Positions 34,401 to 40,283 of a stretch of 64,000 nucleotides of DNA are shown here, one piece after another; position 1 is the stretch's first letter; each line of letters starts with the position of its first letter. The notes below the pieces were generated by a model. It saw only the letters and a program-made list of their open reading frames with translations, searched no databases and was not told where the DNA came from. Made by a program: the position numbers and the translations under genes. This DNA comes from Oceanospirillaceae bacterium (GTDB lineage: Bacteria > Pseudomonadota > Gammaproteobacteria > Pseudomonadales > Balneatricaceae): NCBI GenBank assembly GCA_013215505.1, contig JABSQZ010000018.1:69131-133130 (forward strand), written 5' to 3'.

Positions 34401-37400
34401 CTACAGAAGCACCCGAGCCACTGCCACCAGCCAAACTAATAAAATCAACACGGTTGTTGGCTTTGACATTCAATCCCACAGCAGCCGCTGGATTATTGAC
34501 CTTGGAGGCGACTATATTAGCCCCGGATTGTATCTGTGCGATAGTGGTGCTGTTTATGGTGTTGTGCATATACAGCCCGGCAATACCTAAATTACCAATG
34601 CCCGCGCCCGAAGCATAGCCGATGTTGACACCAAAAATTTCTGAGTCGGCATTCAGGGATATGCTGTTGGCCCTGATATCCGTCCCAGATTCAATGATTA
34701 CCTGACTGTCGGCAGTCACAGTATTTATTACCACCCCGGCCCCAACACCATTGAGGCTTTCAGTGGACCCCTTAGCATCATTGATAACCTTGGGTGTTAA
34801 AAAACTCTTAGTTGAAGTTCGATTAGCGGTGTAGTCAATCGACTTGTTTATCGTCTCGGAGCTGAGCGATAAATTACGATTTTGCACTACTGGGGTGAAG
34901 TTAAGTAAACTTGTCGCTGCACTATCGAGCTTAGAAGCACTAGCAGTGAATGAGTTACTCAGTGTATCGCGCTGATTGATCTCTGCTCCGGACAACACTT
35001 TTGTCAGGGCGGTTTGCTTGGAATTCAAAATAGTGGCGTTTAGTGCCATTGAAAACTTGGCACCCGCGGCTTTTGCAGAACTCTGGTTATCGATCAGATA
35101 TAAGTCAGATACACCGCCAAACAATATGCTCGGCTGGCTAGTGATCATATCTCCGAGAAGCTCCCAGCGGGTCAGATTACTAAAATCTTCAATGTTTAAA
35201 AAGACATCATTATCATCGTCACCGATAAACTTGTAGACAGCGCCGAGCCAATAAGATGAAAGTTCAGGCTCCTCACTGGCTACTGTCTGTTGCCAATCAT
35301 AGTCAGTGGTATCAAAGCGTATCAGGTCATCCTTTTGCATAGCATAGGACTGTGATATCTGTGAACCGCTGATCAAGGTAGGATTCACGTAATTAATCGT
35401 GGTGTCTTTATCAATCAAACCGGTCAGGTTTTGTGCCAGAGAGTCAATCTTTAACGTTCCCAGCACATCCAATTGAGTACTGCCCTGCACTTGGCTGATT
35501 ACATTATTATCCAAACTGCTGATAACCACCGCTACAGCACCGCCAAAGGGAACTTGCTTGTAAGCTGCGGCGTCAACCCCAGTTTGAGAAGCCTGAGAAG
35601 GTGTAAGTGACTCAGAGGTGGCTGAACTCAGCAAGCGGGCATCGGCACTGGCGAGAAGATCCAGGGATCCAGCTACTTGAATATCAGTATTCTTACCTAC
35701 CTCACCTATATAGGCACTGACATTATTGATGTCATTAACGTAGGCAAAAGCGATTCCCGCAGTAAATTTAGTCGGCTTGTTACGGTCACCGGGTTGGAGC
35801 ATTTTAGAGACAAACGGGATGCTTGAGGCTTGACCTGCTATTCCCTGCTTGGCTTTGTCCCAGTACTTGCCGATGATCGTGGGCACACGGTTGACCACAC
35901 CAGAAGCTTCTGTCCCTGAATTACCTTCCACATCACCTTGTATCTGCACTGCTTGAACCGTGACATCCCCTTGCACTAGTGCCTTACCCGACAACGTAGC
36001 TGTGGTATGCCCTTTTTCCAAATGCACAGCCACACCTGTGGCAAGTTTACCGCTGACACCCGCATCACTCTCTGCCAGCACATAGGCATAATCAAAAGTT
36101 CTGGCCTGCAAGGTAAAATCACCTTTGGCAATGATATTGGCAGTGTCTGAGGCGATGGCATTATTGGTAGAATCTAATATGCCGACAGCGACACTGGCGG
36201 CATAACCTTTAATCGCTGTATCGAAGCCAAACAGTGGCCTGGCCTGGACATTTAAGTAGTTGGAGGTCTGACTGATAATTTCGATGTCATTTTCGGCAAT
36301 CAATGTGCCGTGCACTTGCACATCAGCGGTTGACTTCAAATTACCTATAGCAACCACTATAGCAATGGATGTCGGATTAGCATTCACTCTGGCGATGGCT
36401 TTGGCCTTAATGCTGATATTGTCGCCTTCGATTACCGCACCGGCGGCAATATTAACTGTTGCCGTAACGTTGGCATTGGCGTAACCGGCAATCAGACTCT
36501 GCTTGTCCAAAGTATCGACGACGCTGCTGCCAAAGTCCTGAGCGGCATTCAACGCACCACCGCGCTGACTGACTGGAGTGAGTGGGTCCGACTCAGCTAC
36601 TGCATAGATAGTGACATCTTTGCCTTGAATAGTCGCTGCATTCACGATGATAGATGCGCTGTTTATGTCAGAGTTATAAAAGCCTATACCCGTGATTTCG
36701 TCGCTGTCATCTATAGCCAGCAAAGTAATATCACCACTGGTGGCTAGCGTTAAGCCCTGAGCTGATAGTGTAACCCCGTCGGCAACCACTATGTCTTTGG
36801 CCTGAAGACTGATATTACCCGCTTTGGCACTGTTACTGTCGGTGATGATGTTGGCGTTAATTGTTAAAGTAGCATCCGTTTTAATGCTTAAATTTGTTGC
36901 ACCTAGACTTAGCTCGCTATTAATAGTCAAATCCGAAGAGCTGTTTCGGCTGAATTCATAGTTACTGCCGGTGACTGTCACCCAGGTAAAATCGGCACTG
37001 GTCAGTTCAGTTGTGCCACCGTAGAACACCACTTCATTGTTCTGCGCTGCATCTAAGACTGTGGCACTAATCGCAGTGCTGCGACCGGTGATATCTACTT
37101 TTAACTGATTGCTGCCCAAACCTGATTTCAATGCCGCTGTAGTGGTCCCTACATCGAGCACAACATCTAAAGCCGCTGTGACGCTACTGGCGTCTAACAA
37201 TACCGCTCCTGTAGAGGCAACCAATGTGACTGTATTAATGGAACTAAAGCTGGCGCTGACATCAGCAGCACCTTTGAAAAGCAACTGACTGTGGCCCAGT
37301 TGCAAAGTTGTGTGAGTGGCAGTGGTACTGGCAGTTAAAGTGTTAATACCTAGCCCACCAGTGACAGAACCGGCCCCCAACCCTAAGTCAAAGCTGTCGT

Positions 37401-40191
37401 TGCCTTTTGAGCCGATTAAGACATCGGCGCCACCATTACCTTTTTGACTGGTCAGTTGCAGGCCGGCAAGCAAACTCAAACTGACACCGTTAAGTACAGC
37501 AGCACTGACCGCATTGCTATTCAAACCTAGTACATCCAGTATCAGGGTACTAGTACCCGCTACTGTTAAACTAGCCAAACCAGAAATTTCAAGTGCGGCG
37601 TTGGCCTGATCAAAGCTGGCAGACAAAGCGCCGCTATCGCGATCATCCAGGCTATTTAACAGATCTAGAAGCTCTTGAATTGTGCCCAGGGCGGAGAGGT
37701 CCACGTCGATGATAGTGCTACCACTATCATCCAAGGTAATTCTAAGAGTGTGTTCTGTCAGTTCGGTCCAACCCTGTATGTTGGACAATGAACTGGTGGC
37801 TGAAACCCCGTGAAAGTCGCTGGCATCAAAATTATCAACCAAGATGGAGCCCAACATATCGACAGACTCGAGACCACCGATAGTGACAGTATAGGTATCG
37901 ACGACTAGTTGATTATTATCTAAATTTATACTGTGGCTATTACCAGTATCGGCGCTTAAATCGACAACCAGCCTATCACTGCCGCTTCCTGCCTCTATAA
38001 TATCGGCACTTTTTCCCTGTAGATAAATAACGTCATCACCATCACCAGCATCAATAGTATTGATGCCGCTACCGGCTTTAATAGTATCTTGACCGGCGTA
38101 AGTATCGATCAATGTCAAACCTGTATAATCACTGACATCAACAAGGTCTGCGGCAAATGAGCCACGCAGTTCAATGATGTCATTAGTGCTAAAGCCTATC
38201 AGAGTATCCTGATCAGTGGACCCTGCTTGAGCAAGACTAGCGGTAGCACCGTTAGTTACCGTTATGGTCGTGGCCATTTGCTGTGCGGCATACAAACCGA
38301 CAAATTCCACATCCCAGACATCGCCATTCAGCTGTACGCTCAAATGCCCAAAATCCAGACCCAGGGCTTTTTCAATAGCAGTGGCAACTTGTGCAGCAGT
38401 ACTGGTCCAATATATTTCTTCTGTGACAACAGGCGTGGATGGGGCTGAAAGAGTGGTAATAGTCAGAACAAAACCTGCTCCGCTGGTAGATGAAGGCCGG
38501 GTTAACTGCCATTTTTCATTGACGCCCTGGGCCAGATCGACGCTGTAGTTTGAGCCACCGGTAGAGCTGAATATTGCCCGACCTGCAAAGTCTTCGCTAA
38601 AAGTGTCAACACCTGCGCCAGCGGTTATAGTATCGGCCCCGGACAAGCCTACCAGGGTATCACCCCAGTCAGAGGCAATCAGCGTATCATTGAGCTCTGA
38701 ACCCGTTAATGTGATGTTGTATTCATTGGCTGCGCTGGCATCCAGAGTTTTTCCCACAGTATCAGTATCTTCTGTGAAGGCTCGTAAATATAAGTTTTCA
38801 ATGTTGATTAAAGTATCTAAGCCGTCATTGCCTACTTTTAAGGTATCGCCAACGACTGTAAAATCAGCCACGCGCAATTCAACCAATTCGTCCCCGTCAA
38901 CATGACCGCGGCCATCGATAATATCAGCGCCACTGCCGCCCGTTAACAGGTCATCTAAGCTGCCGCCTATCAGGTGATCATCTCCGGCACCGCCGTCTAA
39001 ATGCAACTGTAGATCTGAACTTGAAAAATCAAAGTAGTTGTCGCCGCTACCGCCAAAGGCACTCAGAAAGTCCACATCATTGGCAGTGATTATGCCGCTT
39101 CCATCGGTAAAATCTGTGCCATCCCAGTTACCGCTCTGTAAGATAAAATCAGATTCAGCAACGACCACATTTAATTTTACATCGATTCCGGCCGTACCTT
39201 GCTCACGATAAATCAATGTATCGTAGCCTCCGGCACCTATCACTGTATCGCCAAAATCTACCACGAAATTGTTATCGTTAGTATCCCCGGCCAGAACATC
39301 ATCCTGATCGGAACCAACGATAGTATTAATACCTGCCACTTGGGTAAAACCTGTGGCAGTACCCGTTTCCAAATCTACAGTGACACCACTGGCGTACTGA
39401 GAGTAATTAAGCTGATCGGTACCGCTACCGGCTAAAGTATCAAAGCCGCTGAATTTAATACCGGTATTATTGGCACTTTGTAACTCGTTATATTGCTGAG
39501 TTTCCAGAGTAGCCAGAACACCTTGATTATCTTGTTGGATCAGCCATTGATAGCTATCGTTGATCGCAGACAGCACATGCGATGACTCGTCGCTCGCGTT
39601 GTTCGCCTGTATTTCTTCAACCGAGATAAATTCTACCGAGCCATTGTCGCCAAGTGAGCCCTCATAATCACCACTTATCTGCCACGAACTCTGTTCTACG
39701 TCAGCGCTCAGCGCTACAGTATCGTCACCGCCAGCACCGTCAAACTGCACGACATAAGCCTGCTCACCTAAATCCAAAAAAGATTTATCCACGGTAAGTT
39801 TGTCATTCCCAGCAGAGCCTGTGATAGTAATGATATCGCCAGCGGCGATATCACTAATCTTCCTTTGTCCCAGCACTGTCGAGTCGCTGTTGTCAATCAG
39901 TTGAATGTATTGCTGGGAGGCCGCATCTGTCATTACCATCAAGGTCACATCTGCACTTGCAGCAAAGGCGGCCGCCAATGGATCAGCGGAGAGTAGCAAT
40001 CTGGGTTCAAGCTGCTCCAACTGGAAAGCGTTTTGCTTGAACAAATCGCTCATAGCACTGCTCTGCCCTCTCGGGTTGGCTCGCTCAATCGCACTGATCA
40101 AGCGTTTCTTTTTAGGCTGTGTAAAATTTTCAGTCAAATTTTTGATTTTTGACTTAATAGTTTGTTTACCAGCAGATCGAAAAGTAGCCAT
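16498..40191 (-). CDS. Giant LEPR-XLL / RTX-type repeat protein of 7,897 residues, cassette B
   Basis: One uninterrupted frame from ATG 40191 to TAA, roughly 0.8 MDa. Order of parts: a basic N-terminus without Sec signal; the LEPR-XLL motif near residue 65; RTX-like Gly/Asp repeats around 120-430 (GGSLDDLLTGGSGADIIDG); a very long Ala/Ser/Val/Gly-rich array, roughly 1,100-4,100, including three near-identical 257-residue units; a haemagglutinin-like beta-helical part, about 4,400-6,300; Calx-beta-like segments around 6,750-7,050 (repeated VTVNDND-type ends); RTX nonapeptides around 7,180-7,640; and an acidic Gln/Glu-rich stretch before a basic tail (KSEKAKRKAS). Only a few cysteines were noticed. 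Six short GxxV..Y..W modules are scattered through it. Size, Ca-binding repeats and the tolC/sapC neighbours suggest a type I-secreted adhesin or matrix protein; function is inferred. The ribosome binding site is weak, and a small hairpin (AAGGC/GCCTT, 40253-40269) lies in the 92-bp gap after sapC. Confidence 0.9.
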   Translation of the reverse strand: MATFRSAGKQTIKSKIKNLTENFTQPKKKRLISAIERANPRGQSSAMSDLFKQNAFQLEQLEPRLLLSADPLAAAFAASADVTLMVMTDAASQQYIQLIDNSDSTVLGQRKISDIAAGDIITITGSAGNDKLTVDKSFLDLGEQAYVVQFDGAGGDDTVALSADVEQSSWQISGDYEGSLGDNGSVEFISVEEIQANNASDESSHVLSAINDSYQWLIQQDNQGVLATLETQQYNELQSANNTGIKFSGFDTLAGSGTDQLNYSQYASGVTVDLETGTATGFTQVAGINTIVGSDQDDVLAGDTNDNNFVVDFGDTVIGAGGYDTLIYREQGTAGIDVKLNVVVAESDFILQSGNWDGTDFTDGSGIITANDVDFLSAFGGSGDNYFDFSSSDLQLHLDGGAGDDHLIGGSLDDLLTGGSGADIIDGRGHVDGDELVELRVADFTVVGDTLKVGNDGLDTLINIENLYLRAFTEDTDTVGKTLDASAANEYNITLTGSELNDTLIASDWGDTLVGLSGADTITAGAGVDTFSEDFAGRAIFSSTGGSNYSVDLAQGVNEKWQLTRPSSTSGAGFVLTITTLSAPSTPVVTEEIYWTSTAAQVATAIEKALGLDFGHLSVQLNGDVWDVEFVGLYAAQQMATTITVTNGATASLAQAGSTDQDTLIGFSTNDIIELRGSFAADLVDVSDYTGLTLIDTYAGQDTIKAGSGINTIDAGDGDDVIYLQGKSADIIEAGSGSDRLVVDLSADTGNSHSINLDNNQLVVDTYTVTIGGLESVDMLGSILVDNFDASDFHGVSATSSLSNIQGWTELTEHTLRITLDDSGSTIIDVDLSALGTIQELLDLLNSLDDRDSGALSASFDQANAALEISGLASLTVAGTSTLILDVLGLNSNAVSAAVLNGVSLSLLAGLQLTSQKGNGGADVLIGSKGNDSFDLGLGAGSVTGGLGINTLTASTTATHTTLQLGHSQLLFKGAADVSASFSSINTVTLVASTGAVLLDASSVTAALDVVLDVGTTTAALKSGLGSNQLKVDITGRSTAISATVLDAAQNNEVVFYGGTTELTSADFTWVTVTGSNYEFSRNSSSDLTINSELSLGATNLSIKTDATLTINANIITDSNSAKAGNISLQAKDIVVADGVTLSAQGLTLATSGDITLLAIDDSDEITGIGFYNSDINSASIIVNAATIQGKDVTIYAVAESDPLTPVSQRGGALNAAQDFGSSVVDTLDKQSLIAGYANANVTATVNIAAGAVIEGDNISIKAKAIARVNANPTSIAIVVAIGNLKSTADVQVHGTLIAENDIEIISQTSNYLNVQARPLFGFDTAIKGYAASVAVGILDSTNNAIASDTANIIAKGDFTLQARTFDYAYVLAESDAGVSGKLATGVAVHLEKGHTTATLSGKALVQGDVTVQAVQIQGDVEGNSGTEASGVVNRVPTIIGKYWDKAKQGIAGQASSIPFVSKMLQPGDRNKPTKFTAGIAFAYVNDINNVSAYIGEVGKNTDIQVAGSLDLLASADARLLSSATSESLTPSQASQTGVDAAAYKQVPFGGAVAVVISSLDNNVISQVQGSTQLDVLGTLKIDSLAQNLTGLIDKDTTINYVNPTLISGSQISQSYAMQKDDLIRFDTTDYDWQQTVASEEPELSSYWLGAVYKFIGDDDNDVFLNIEDFSNLTRWELLGDMITSQPSILFGGVSDLYLIDNQSSAKAAGAKFSMALNATILNSKQTALTKVLSGAEINQRDTLSNSFTASASKLDSAATSLLNFTPVVQNRNLSLSSETINKSIDYTANRTSTKSFLTPKVINDAKGSTESLNGVGAGVVINTVTADSQVIIESGTDIRANSISLNADSEIFGVNIGYASGAGIGNLGIAGLYMHNTINSTTIAQIQSGANIVASKVNNPAAAVGLNVKANNRVDFISLAGGSGSGASVGVGASATVTDITKVTKALIGSPELSTAKSGTVNVDGDVVVEAKSEGFLISAAVSSAWATGKKAASGETTPETTNTNYGISGAGAFVYHKANYTTLASVSNLQSLSANKLSVTGYEGGGVYSFPIAYASAETNKFALAAAGVVLINDVDITLGAGVAQITTLTLSQLSIDATNDSTILTTSLSLGMASIAQTSASTNSSSVALTGNVSVNNVTNNIDAYLNDINSITVSGANSSGIGASIVASDQSEIYTIAAGVAYAGNGAVGVTYAENNITSDTDALIGSVNLSMTTGSVKLTADSEADILAIAIGASIVADTTPGFDTKVGLSVAAAISTNIVRANTRAKTNNSTITLPNGNDSLDINAINNSDIVAIVVAASVGLQSGGTTSVSLSGAGASVSNSVYGDTQALLTNSSIGQQTGTPVANTNVSLKAEVTGKVVANVFGASIALAAGTTGTGVAGSIGVSLATNNLGKDPDNSNAANKISAFITDTNIDVSGAVSSIAKSTQTIIANVVAVSVGLAKSETGSAGALTGVGASTTNNIKVDVSSVVSSTSTRKSLLAGSLNIYAEDTSKISAVVVGASIAGSYSPTGTSFTLSIAVSLAENNIDNNLNASLDNMQLGSSTARAAAVTVKAKSDTTITATSVAVSVAAALGSNGASVSLSGGGADAHNNVTGSTAASVIDSAIYSSAAVNINAANTSTINAKVAAVALAVSVGDPAIGVAIGAAVSRNDIGTSSSRYGLSAYLQDSSVDTSGALTVSSINTMTIDAGVGAGAMAIASSTGAGISGAGSGVSTVNNINADISAVVMAPSGAKSILASSLNIYAEDTSKITAVGVGASIAGSYAASDPSVALAIGVSLSENNIDNNLNASLNNILLGSSSARTAAVSVKAKSDVTIKATSVAASLAVALGSSGLSLSLSGGGADAHNNLTGTTSASVIDSVIYSSAAVKVKAENDSTINATVAAVALAVSVGNPAIGVAIGAAISRNDIGTSSSRYGLSAYLQDSIVDTSGALTVSSINTMTIDAGVGAGAMAIAGSTGAGISGAGTGVSVVNNINADISAVVKSTTTAKSILASSLNIYVEDTSKITAMGLGVSIAGSFAPSDPSVALAIGVSLSENNIDNNLSASLNNILLGSLNQRTAAVTIKAKSDATVNATSVAASLAVALGSSGLSLSLAGGGADAHNNLSGTTSATVIDSVIYSSAAVNINAENDSTIDATVIAVAAAVSVGDPAIGISIGAAVSHNDIGESSSRFGIESYLQNSSIDSTGVLIISATNDMTITAGVGAGALAVALSSGVGVSGAGSGVNTTNNIYAKTAAYVNNSTDTSKVISTTSVAISAVNTATINATAGSASLALAVGDTGVGVSVAASLAYNTIDSLVEAKVYGVQGSSAQIITDSVSVLAQDTSTITAKVIGVSVGAGFGTTGIAVSVAAVEAENNVSNQIDALVSGIEVQTRNGGLSVSAIEDATVTLNAEAVAVAIAAGKIGVAISGAGVGGTNKIENQVKAIITGSSITTAQRYDHLATEDSAVLSSGDLVEFSDGVYRYTGSELDYSADFMADGYAYDANGARVGAEHIQVLSNEKLRYFDGNTYQYNGSTAISLDAANAQLAVGSLANWTLLPSSVDFAALKSANAAAWSMIYATADYVAQDVAVLARNDVSIIANVGAASVSIGGGAAGGAGAVGVTLLKNTVGDGATNDSHQTQASISSSSINALNDVKVQAYSDASISSTVYGASVAVSGGKFSFSGAGVGIKLTNTIEGSTLAYVQSSDVLAGHDLLINADAIGKVTKAEGNATAVAVAISIGGALSIGVTTIENTIAMDVDSYLNLNSSTTLGTSSFQVFAANNLDVTSKADASFKNVKATAVTVSAGLVGASGGGVDIYNKVDNAIDAKVKGSGAALVGGKLSVKGDETTELNIKVTNVAISVSIGASVGVALVRNDVKSRVNARINNASITAANIDLLATANNQIKETEAVGFSASLGTAAANRADVDITTIVEATTDAANLSASDTVKINATSTNKARAQSSGGAAGGIAIGAMIADIEQGVDGTNEVLVQVGDNSVINADKLLMTASGVDDILAKSVAGAGGLVAAVGSQSNVTSYQAVVANVGKGVTINVTSLDVSSTLNQEIDASADAYSIGLLAGTGAGLDINVKTFADINLGASTNSTSPGSSATVINAHDMKVNAFNSFDKSMYANGKNLQSGSASIASVSALYSTTSIDNKATVNLTDGIQLIANGTYDDKGSIYIEAINDIKAVDNISLETLSLAGGINVAISTITADSESKVNLNNALIENVTGDVYITAKTDSENRASADILAISGLQSASGGGADVDTNATNTIDISNANIKVGDLYLYAGKSRTGVLNILESSSNVEITSVSTSVSITVPNPQADIVEVNKISLGVNVEIKAMRDVTVEAREGIGWGDRAQESGLTLSISGVPYGFEVDRDGEVSSTNSFTVDASANIIAGVNNKTFLQVRPVEEVQSILDSHVDASGVIDIAALSTVQKELLFGVPDKDGVVQVPELPADVVYVMQALDVAAIKFKMTTGTVIKDGANYYAYTPVDSVEIDLLTENYNNPSRWVDITLLGNAYIEAQYSVYDSTVTSSLTTAMTDQFYVVKPQELDAPVLTFTNLGTILFEQKAQVKSWMISHSTNAEAIARYQVQMAQINAKIDDLGLSDLVHKLEIGQVIKAQDGSFYASKIKQESILELADFQNTELWTAVGSTSNYWNYDDTVHADSKVYNRELDMLMVDLPNVYASPGSVYIQIDGKSADSLAAQSNMQNIQARAGATIQVVNSTPFSLRVNDLIIQDAQRVENVGGVLKTYTPGAVQFNYKDVNSVAVRAGVTHTNGSDLSNAQVEEVNEIVLFQDTKSIRSSYGDFTLPPIPQNMYIQGNIVNENGSAYINNKDGSIEVSTQIRAETINLFAAGDFSLNSEAWYHTNKDPRQYVNYTALRSAVYSSSLGYLNYSLSDLPDMQAAIDSDNSQILSMGKITITARHLNINGLIQSGVNTVYLKVDANFYGGRNDVELANIKGQAIAGISFANPNDSSNVKVPVNGYWDASRRAIVVEDIVPTGGEVVLSGQIISTGNGRIVAASGYASVNIENHSLYELIINDIDTRKYRQGTVTIIDSATLTKDVYQHGGSVATHTAYQGTLVVGNAATGEISKIDYAQVGNVTTQSSSSDFQYQVSEGTRYVWTEGQGKTQTEIRKYEKKSFNLFGDNALADWLVKDNSYKWKTVEFTDKKPLLESESIVADATTAPEYKITYLQTAGDTSVNDIDTDSWTTGGGWLRKKTVHTKVTIIEGLKDYYTHSLKADHSIAVSFLSGNADANVDIVSFGNITLAGRITLPDQGALSVNSILGTVTMSDGVYALTREADIRARGDINVVLEGNFQDRGHTIISSNGSINLGVVKDDNPGVNQVSSNKLYIDQVYAKYDVNINAGGGIYEATSSTTTDITGNNINLSALGGSIGHLSIDSAITTSSGTVTVVALGNVALTEVSGDMNVASIIGAQEVNNSVVNYGIQLATLDGSILDANTDTAKAAALDTENAQYFYAQSHIVNQATNNTADYHQYWQGLRTDASGVVEAYNSDVTQYANYDSLFSHLSGAELTAAQESVAQLNATYAADTEYDQNYNKLALLQVEDSNPISSTSSQFKRDVLAQKAINKPLFDSILSPGIVAKLYPGTVIIGGAGASTAEVANIQSLAAGSKITLTALQGGLGKVGESVVIDMSAGVNALSDADKQLLSAATGNDVVSTEYLFYRYMDNDATVSQFDINYGNATWEGVSGIKVTDTTGTQSLVNGAYVEVPQDGVPVLFQYTGAGENIDLSAEDFEASGAPWVRIDSQSVAPAQNLELKRYDIVMQLQTVTLQLWDDLNLAGAASLTATASAGIAIEQSGDLVVDQVTGASWVRLNASGSIIDNSSGSSAVISGSDLVLIARGDIQAADGSAFKLQLVNTASLSVDTSGLANLWQVEGAATIGGSSYQIADLNIADVAAVGSVTIGAGQLNSATSGQAPSGSASVIVQKISSSADVSLIAAADICDAFTDLTNAIINIRSVNLQLLAGGKIGNSTATSPNYLDFKISGAASANAGNDVYLNAVESHLMVGNIESAKDVYLKASKSILDSESDNNFQDISLTGNTDIKAVSIHLNALKGGIGQFGNQLEIDTDAANAGVLNSYSYLDTYLSETSGDLKLGNLVADSDNSGAADADIYIVAAASVINGASSGVNIRADKVRIIAADSIGNGAVISSQINNLEAQAVVGSIDWLNTGHLQLGTVTDLLTGVSAAGNITITANSPLTVLEHVFSASGNISLTATDSAAAATDVLTFASTSTVEAKLGAVTLNAGDVMLLEQGAKLIAKTTLVLNTDIGTVDSEAATVNLHGQLTGAQIQINTGTGDDQVLMDVQQLTGDTFVRTGAGDDRITINKLHSRSEKLQLDGESGTDSYIVNRTAADANYVIDVVDSGSAASGADKLTINGTAAVDNFLLRANFVAAMHQDGSDGYTANVERINYDSNINARLTINGHDGNDNFFSDDNSSITTLDGGAGDDSFQIGQLFADDRLSSLGNVAIGDEIETTETTLGFLSKGNTFPMVIYGGDGEDQVRVYSNKATTKLYGEDGNDSFVIRAFLKKGSQLTAGGGDVELFGGDGDDSIQYSINSPLSIDGGNGTDTVVVLGTEADDSFMITDKGIFGAGLNVGFTGVELAEVDGLEGDDTFYVLSTNANMITTIIGGLGADTFNIAGDVTTPIVSYSIEGRSSFINHSVASADGAYNGIFVNGLALNVADSSNGAVKIDAVDGQLEVDEDGLVDSYQISMDVAQPTVATLAFITVSAARASSSDKSLAHGGIAADSVLVSIDDINFYESLVISVDSASNWADTHTVYVRAVNDTAAEGLRDYVISHSVSSDNPDFDRLNIANIEVTVNDNDKADLIVTSSVNPLAVEAGVSQTFNVRLATQPAVGETVTVALAEIIPAGLTGQVSLNKTSLVFDDANWDQLQNFIVSALDDTAVENLYQANVSLSTSSNQVTDYQSLADVQVNLTVVDNDTGAVIVAATDGSTVVSSSNTDDYSLSLSKKPTAPVTISLLNDQQVIVTSIDPRFNSVDNTVTFGVDDGDWDKAIVLIVSPNPSYQHDQDKQPVQKAVLQPHTLDNIRGKLVIDGGVPADKQRSLISAVMLPTELDGELIIESLGTDESQQTDRLYMFNDGSVQDHVDGILTATSITGLGMGVGQGVEYTNIEVLETYLGTGNDEFEVAGTAAGSISVIHGGGGNDTLTVTGSDSDSALILLGDSVQDGSSYNATSLQKTAFAREFNNPGNDIIDASGAGGSVVIFGGLGDDRLTGSEFGDHIAGGSGEDTIFGLGGNDHIYGDSGINLDLSVRLDLSTQVLHIVNTADAANDNPETADNLVVSRDIIDGGAGNDIILADKGIITQLANTNRILTTAAVINITNTNRDTGGDDTIFGGSGNDLIIGGLGRDTIAGDSGNDLIIGDHGSFELLNDVVTKAYSSDIDSGNIDDLSGNSGNDTLIGGFAADILSGGAGDDTVIGDNGQVEYVDGIRRKAFSTDLNGSTGGNDTISLGTGEDQAIGGVGADRITNTAGETLIIGDDGEIFSDASGRYLLARTGNTGIGGADNITGGSDRDIIFGGFGADRLDGAAGDDIIGGDGSQITRNPNNIIFETIDLFVGGDDTLLGGAGLDRMMGAFGSDLFYADFREDILLGEYGRFTFASNPVGGEQATFIISLAQGGLDLIRQTQTELFENFAQQVFEQSDLGAVARGRTAIATQFSQDADAALGRLNLRTIQHGGQTAVQLQPGGVDFVIPTAPTAAGIESTEGQVGEEELLYDEDGFLIQPDAQATEVVEGAEAVDSEAVNNPESAEEIQCVEIEGEPACEAPATTDQAEQPENQQPGDKQQDAAELERALQKLQNSAAANDTSSINLQATLASFSGWALMGVNKSEKAKRKAS
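30398..32711 (-). repeat. Three tandem 771-bp (257-codon) units in giant gene B
   Basis: The landmark TAGATATT (within the codons for NIYAEDTSKI) occurs at 32711, 31940 and 31169, exactly 771 bp apart each time. Between them the order of motifs repeats completely: SSLNIY.EDTSKI, SLSENNIDNNLNASL, VKAKSD, GGGADAHNN, VIDS.IYSSAAV, SRNDIG.SSSRYG, GAGAMAIA. The units are clearly similar at DNA level, with many synonymous differences. A fourth, more diverged unit follows towards 29,600. Giant gene A has one close unit fewer. Confidence 0.85.
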
Positions 40192-40283
40192 AGCTTAAAC
40201 CCATTTTTTAAAACATTAACTGATTGCATCTTTGTACAAGCCATTGACTTGCAAGGCAGAAACCGCCTTTCTTGTTAGTGCTT

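Noticed and set aside
27098..34618. Longer plus-strand open frames (up to 218 codons) opposite giant gene B
   Set aside because: Same shadow effect; similar frames recur with the period of the underlying repeats.
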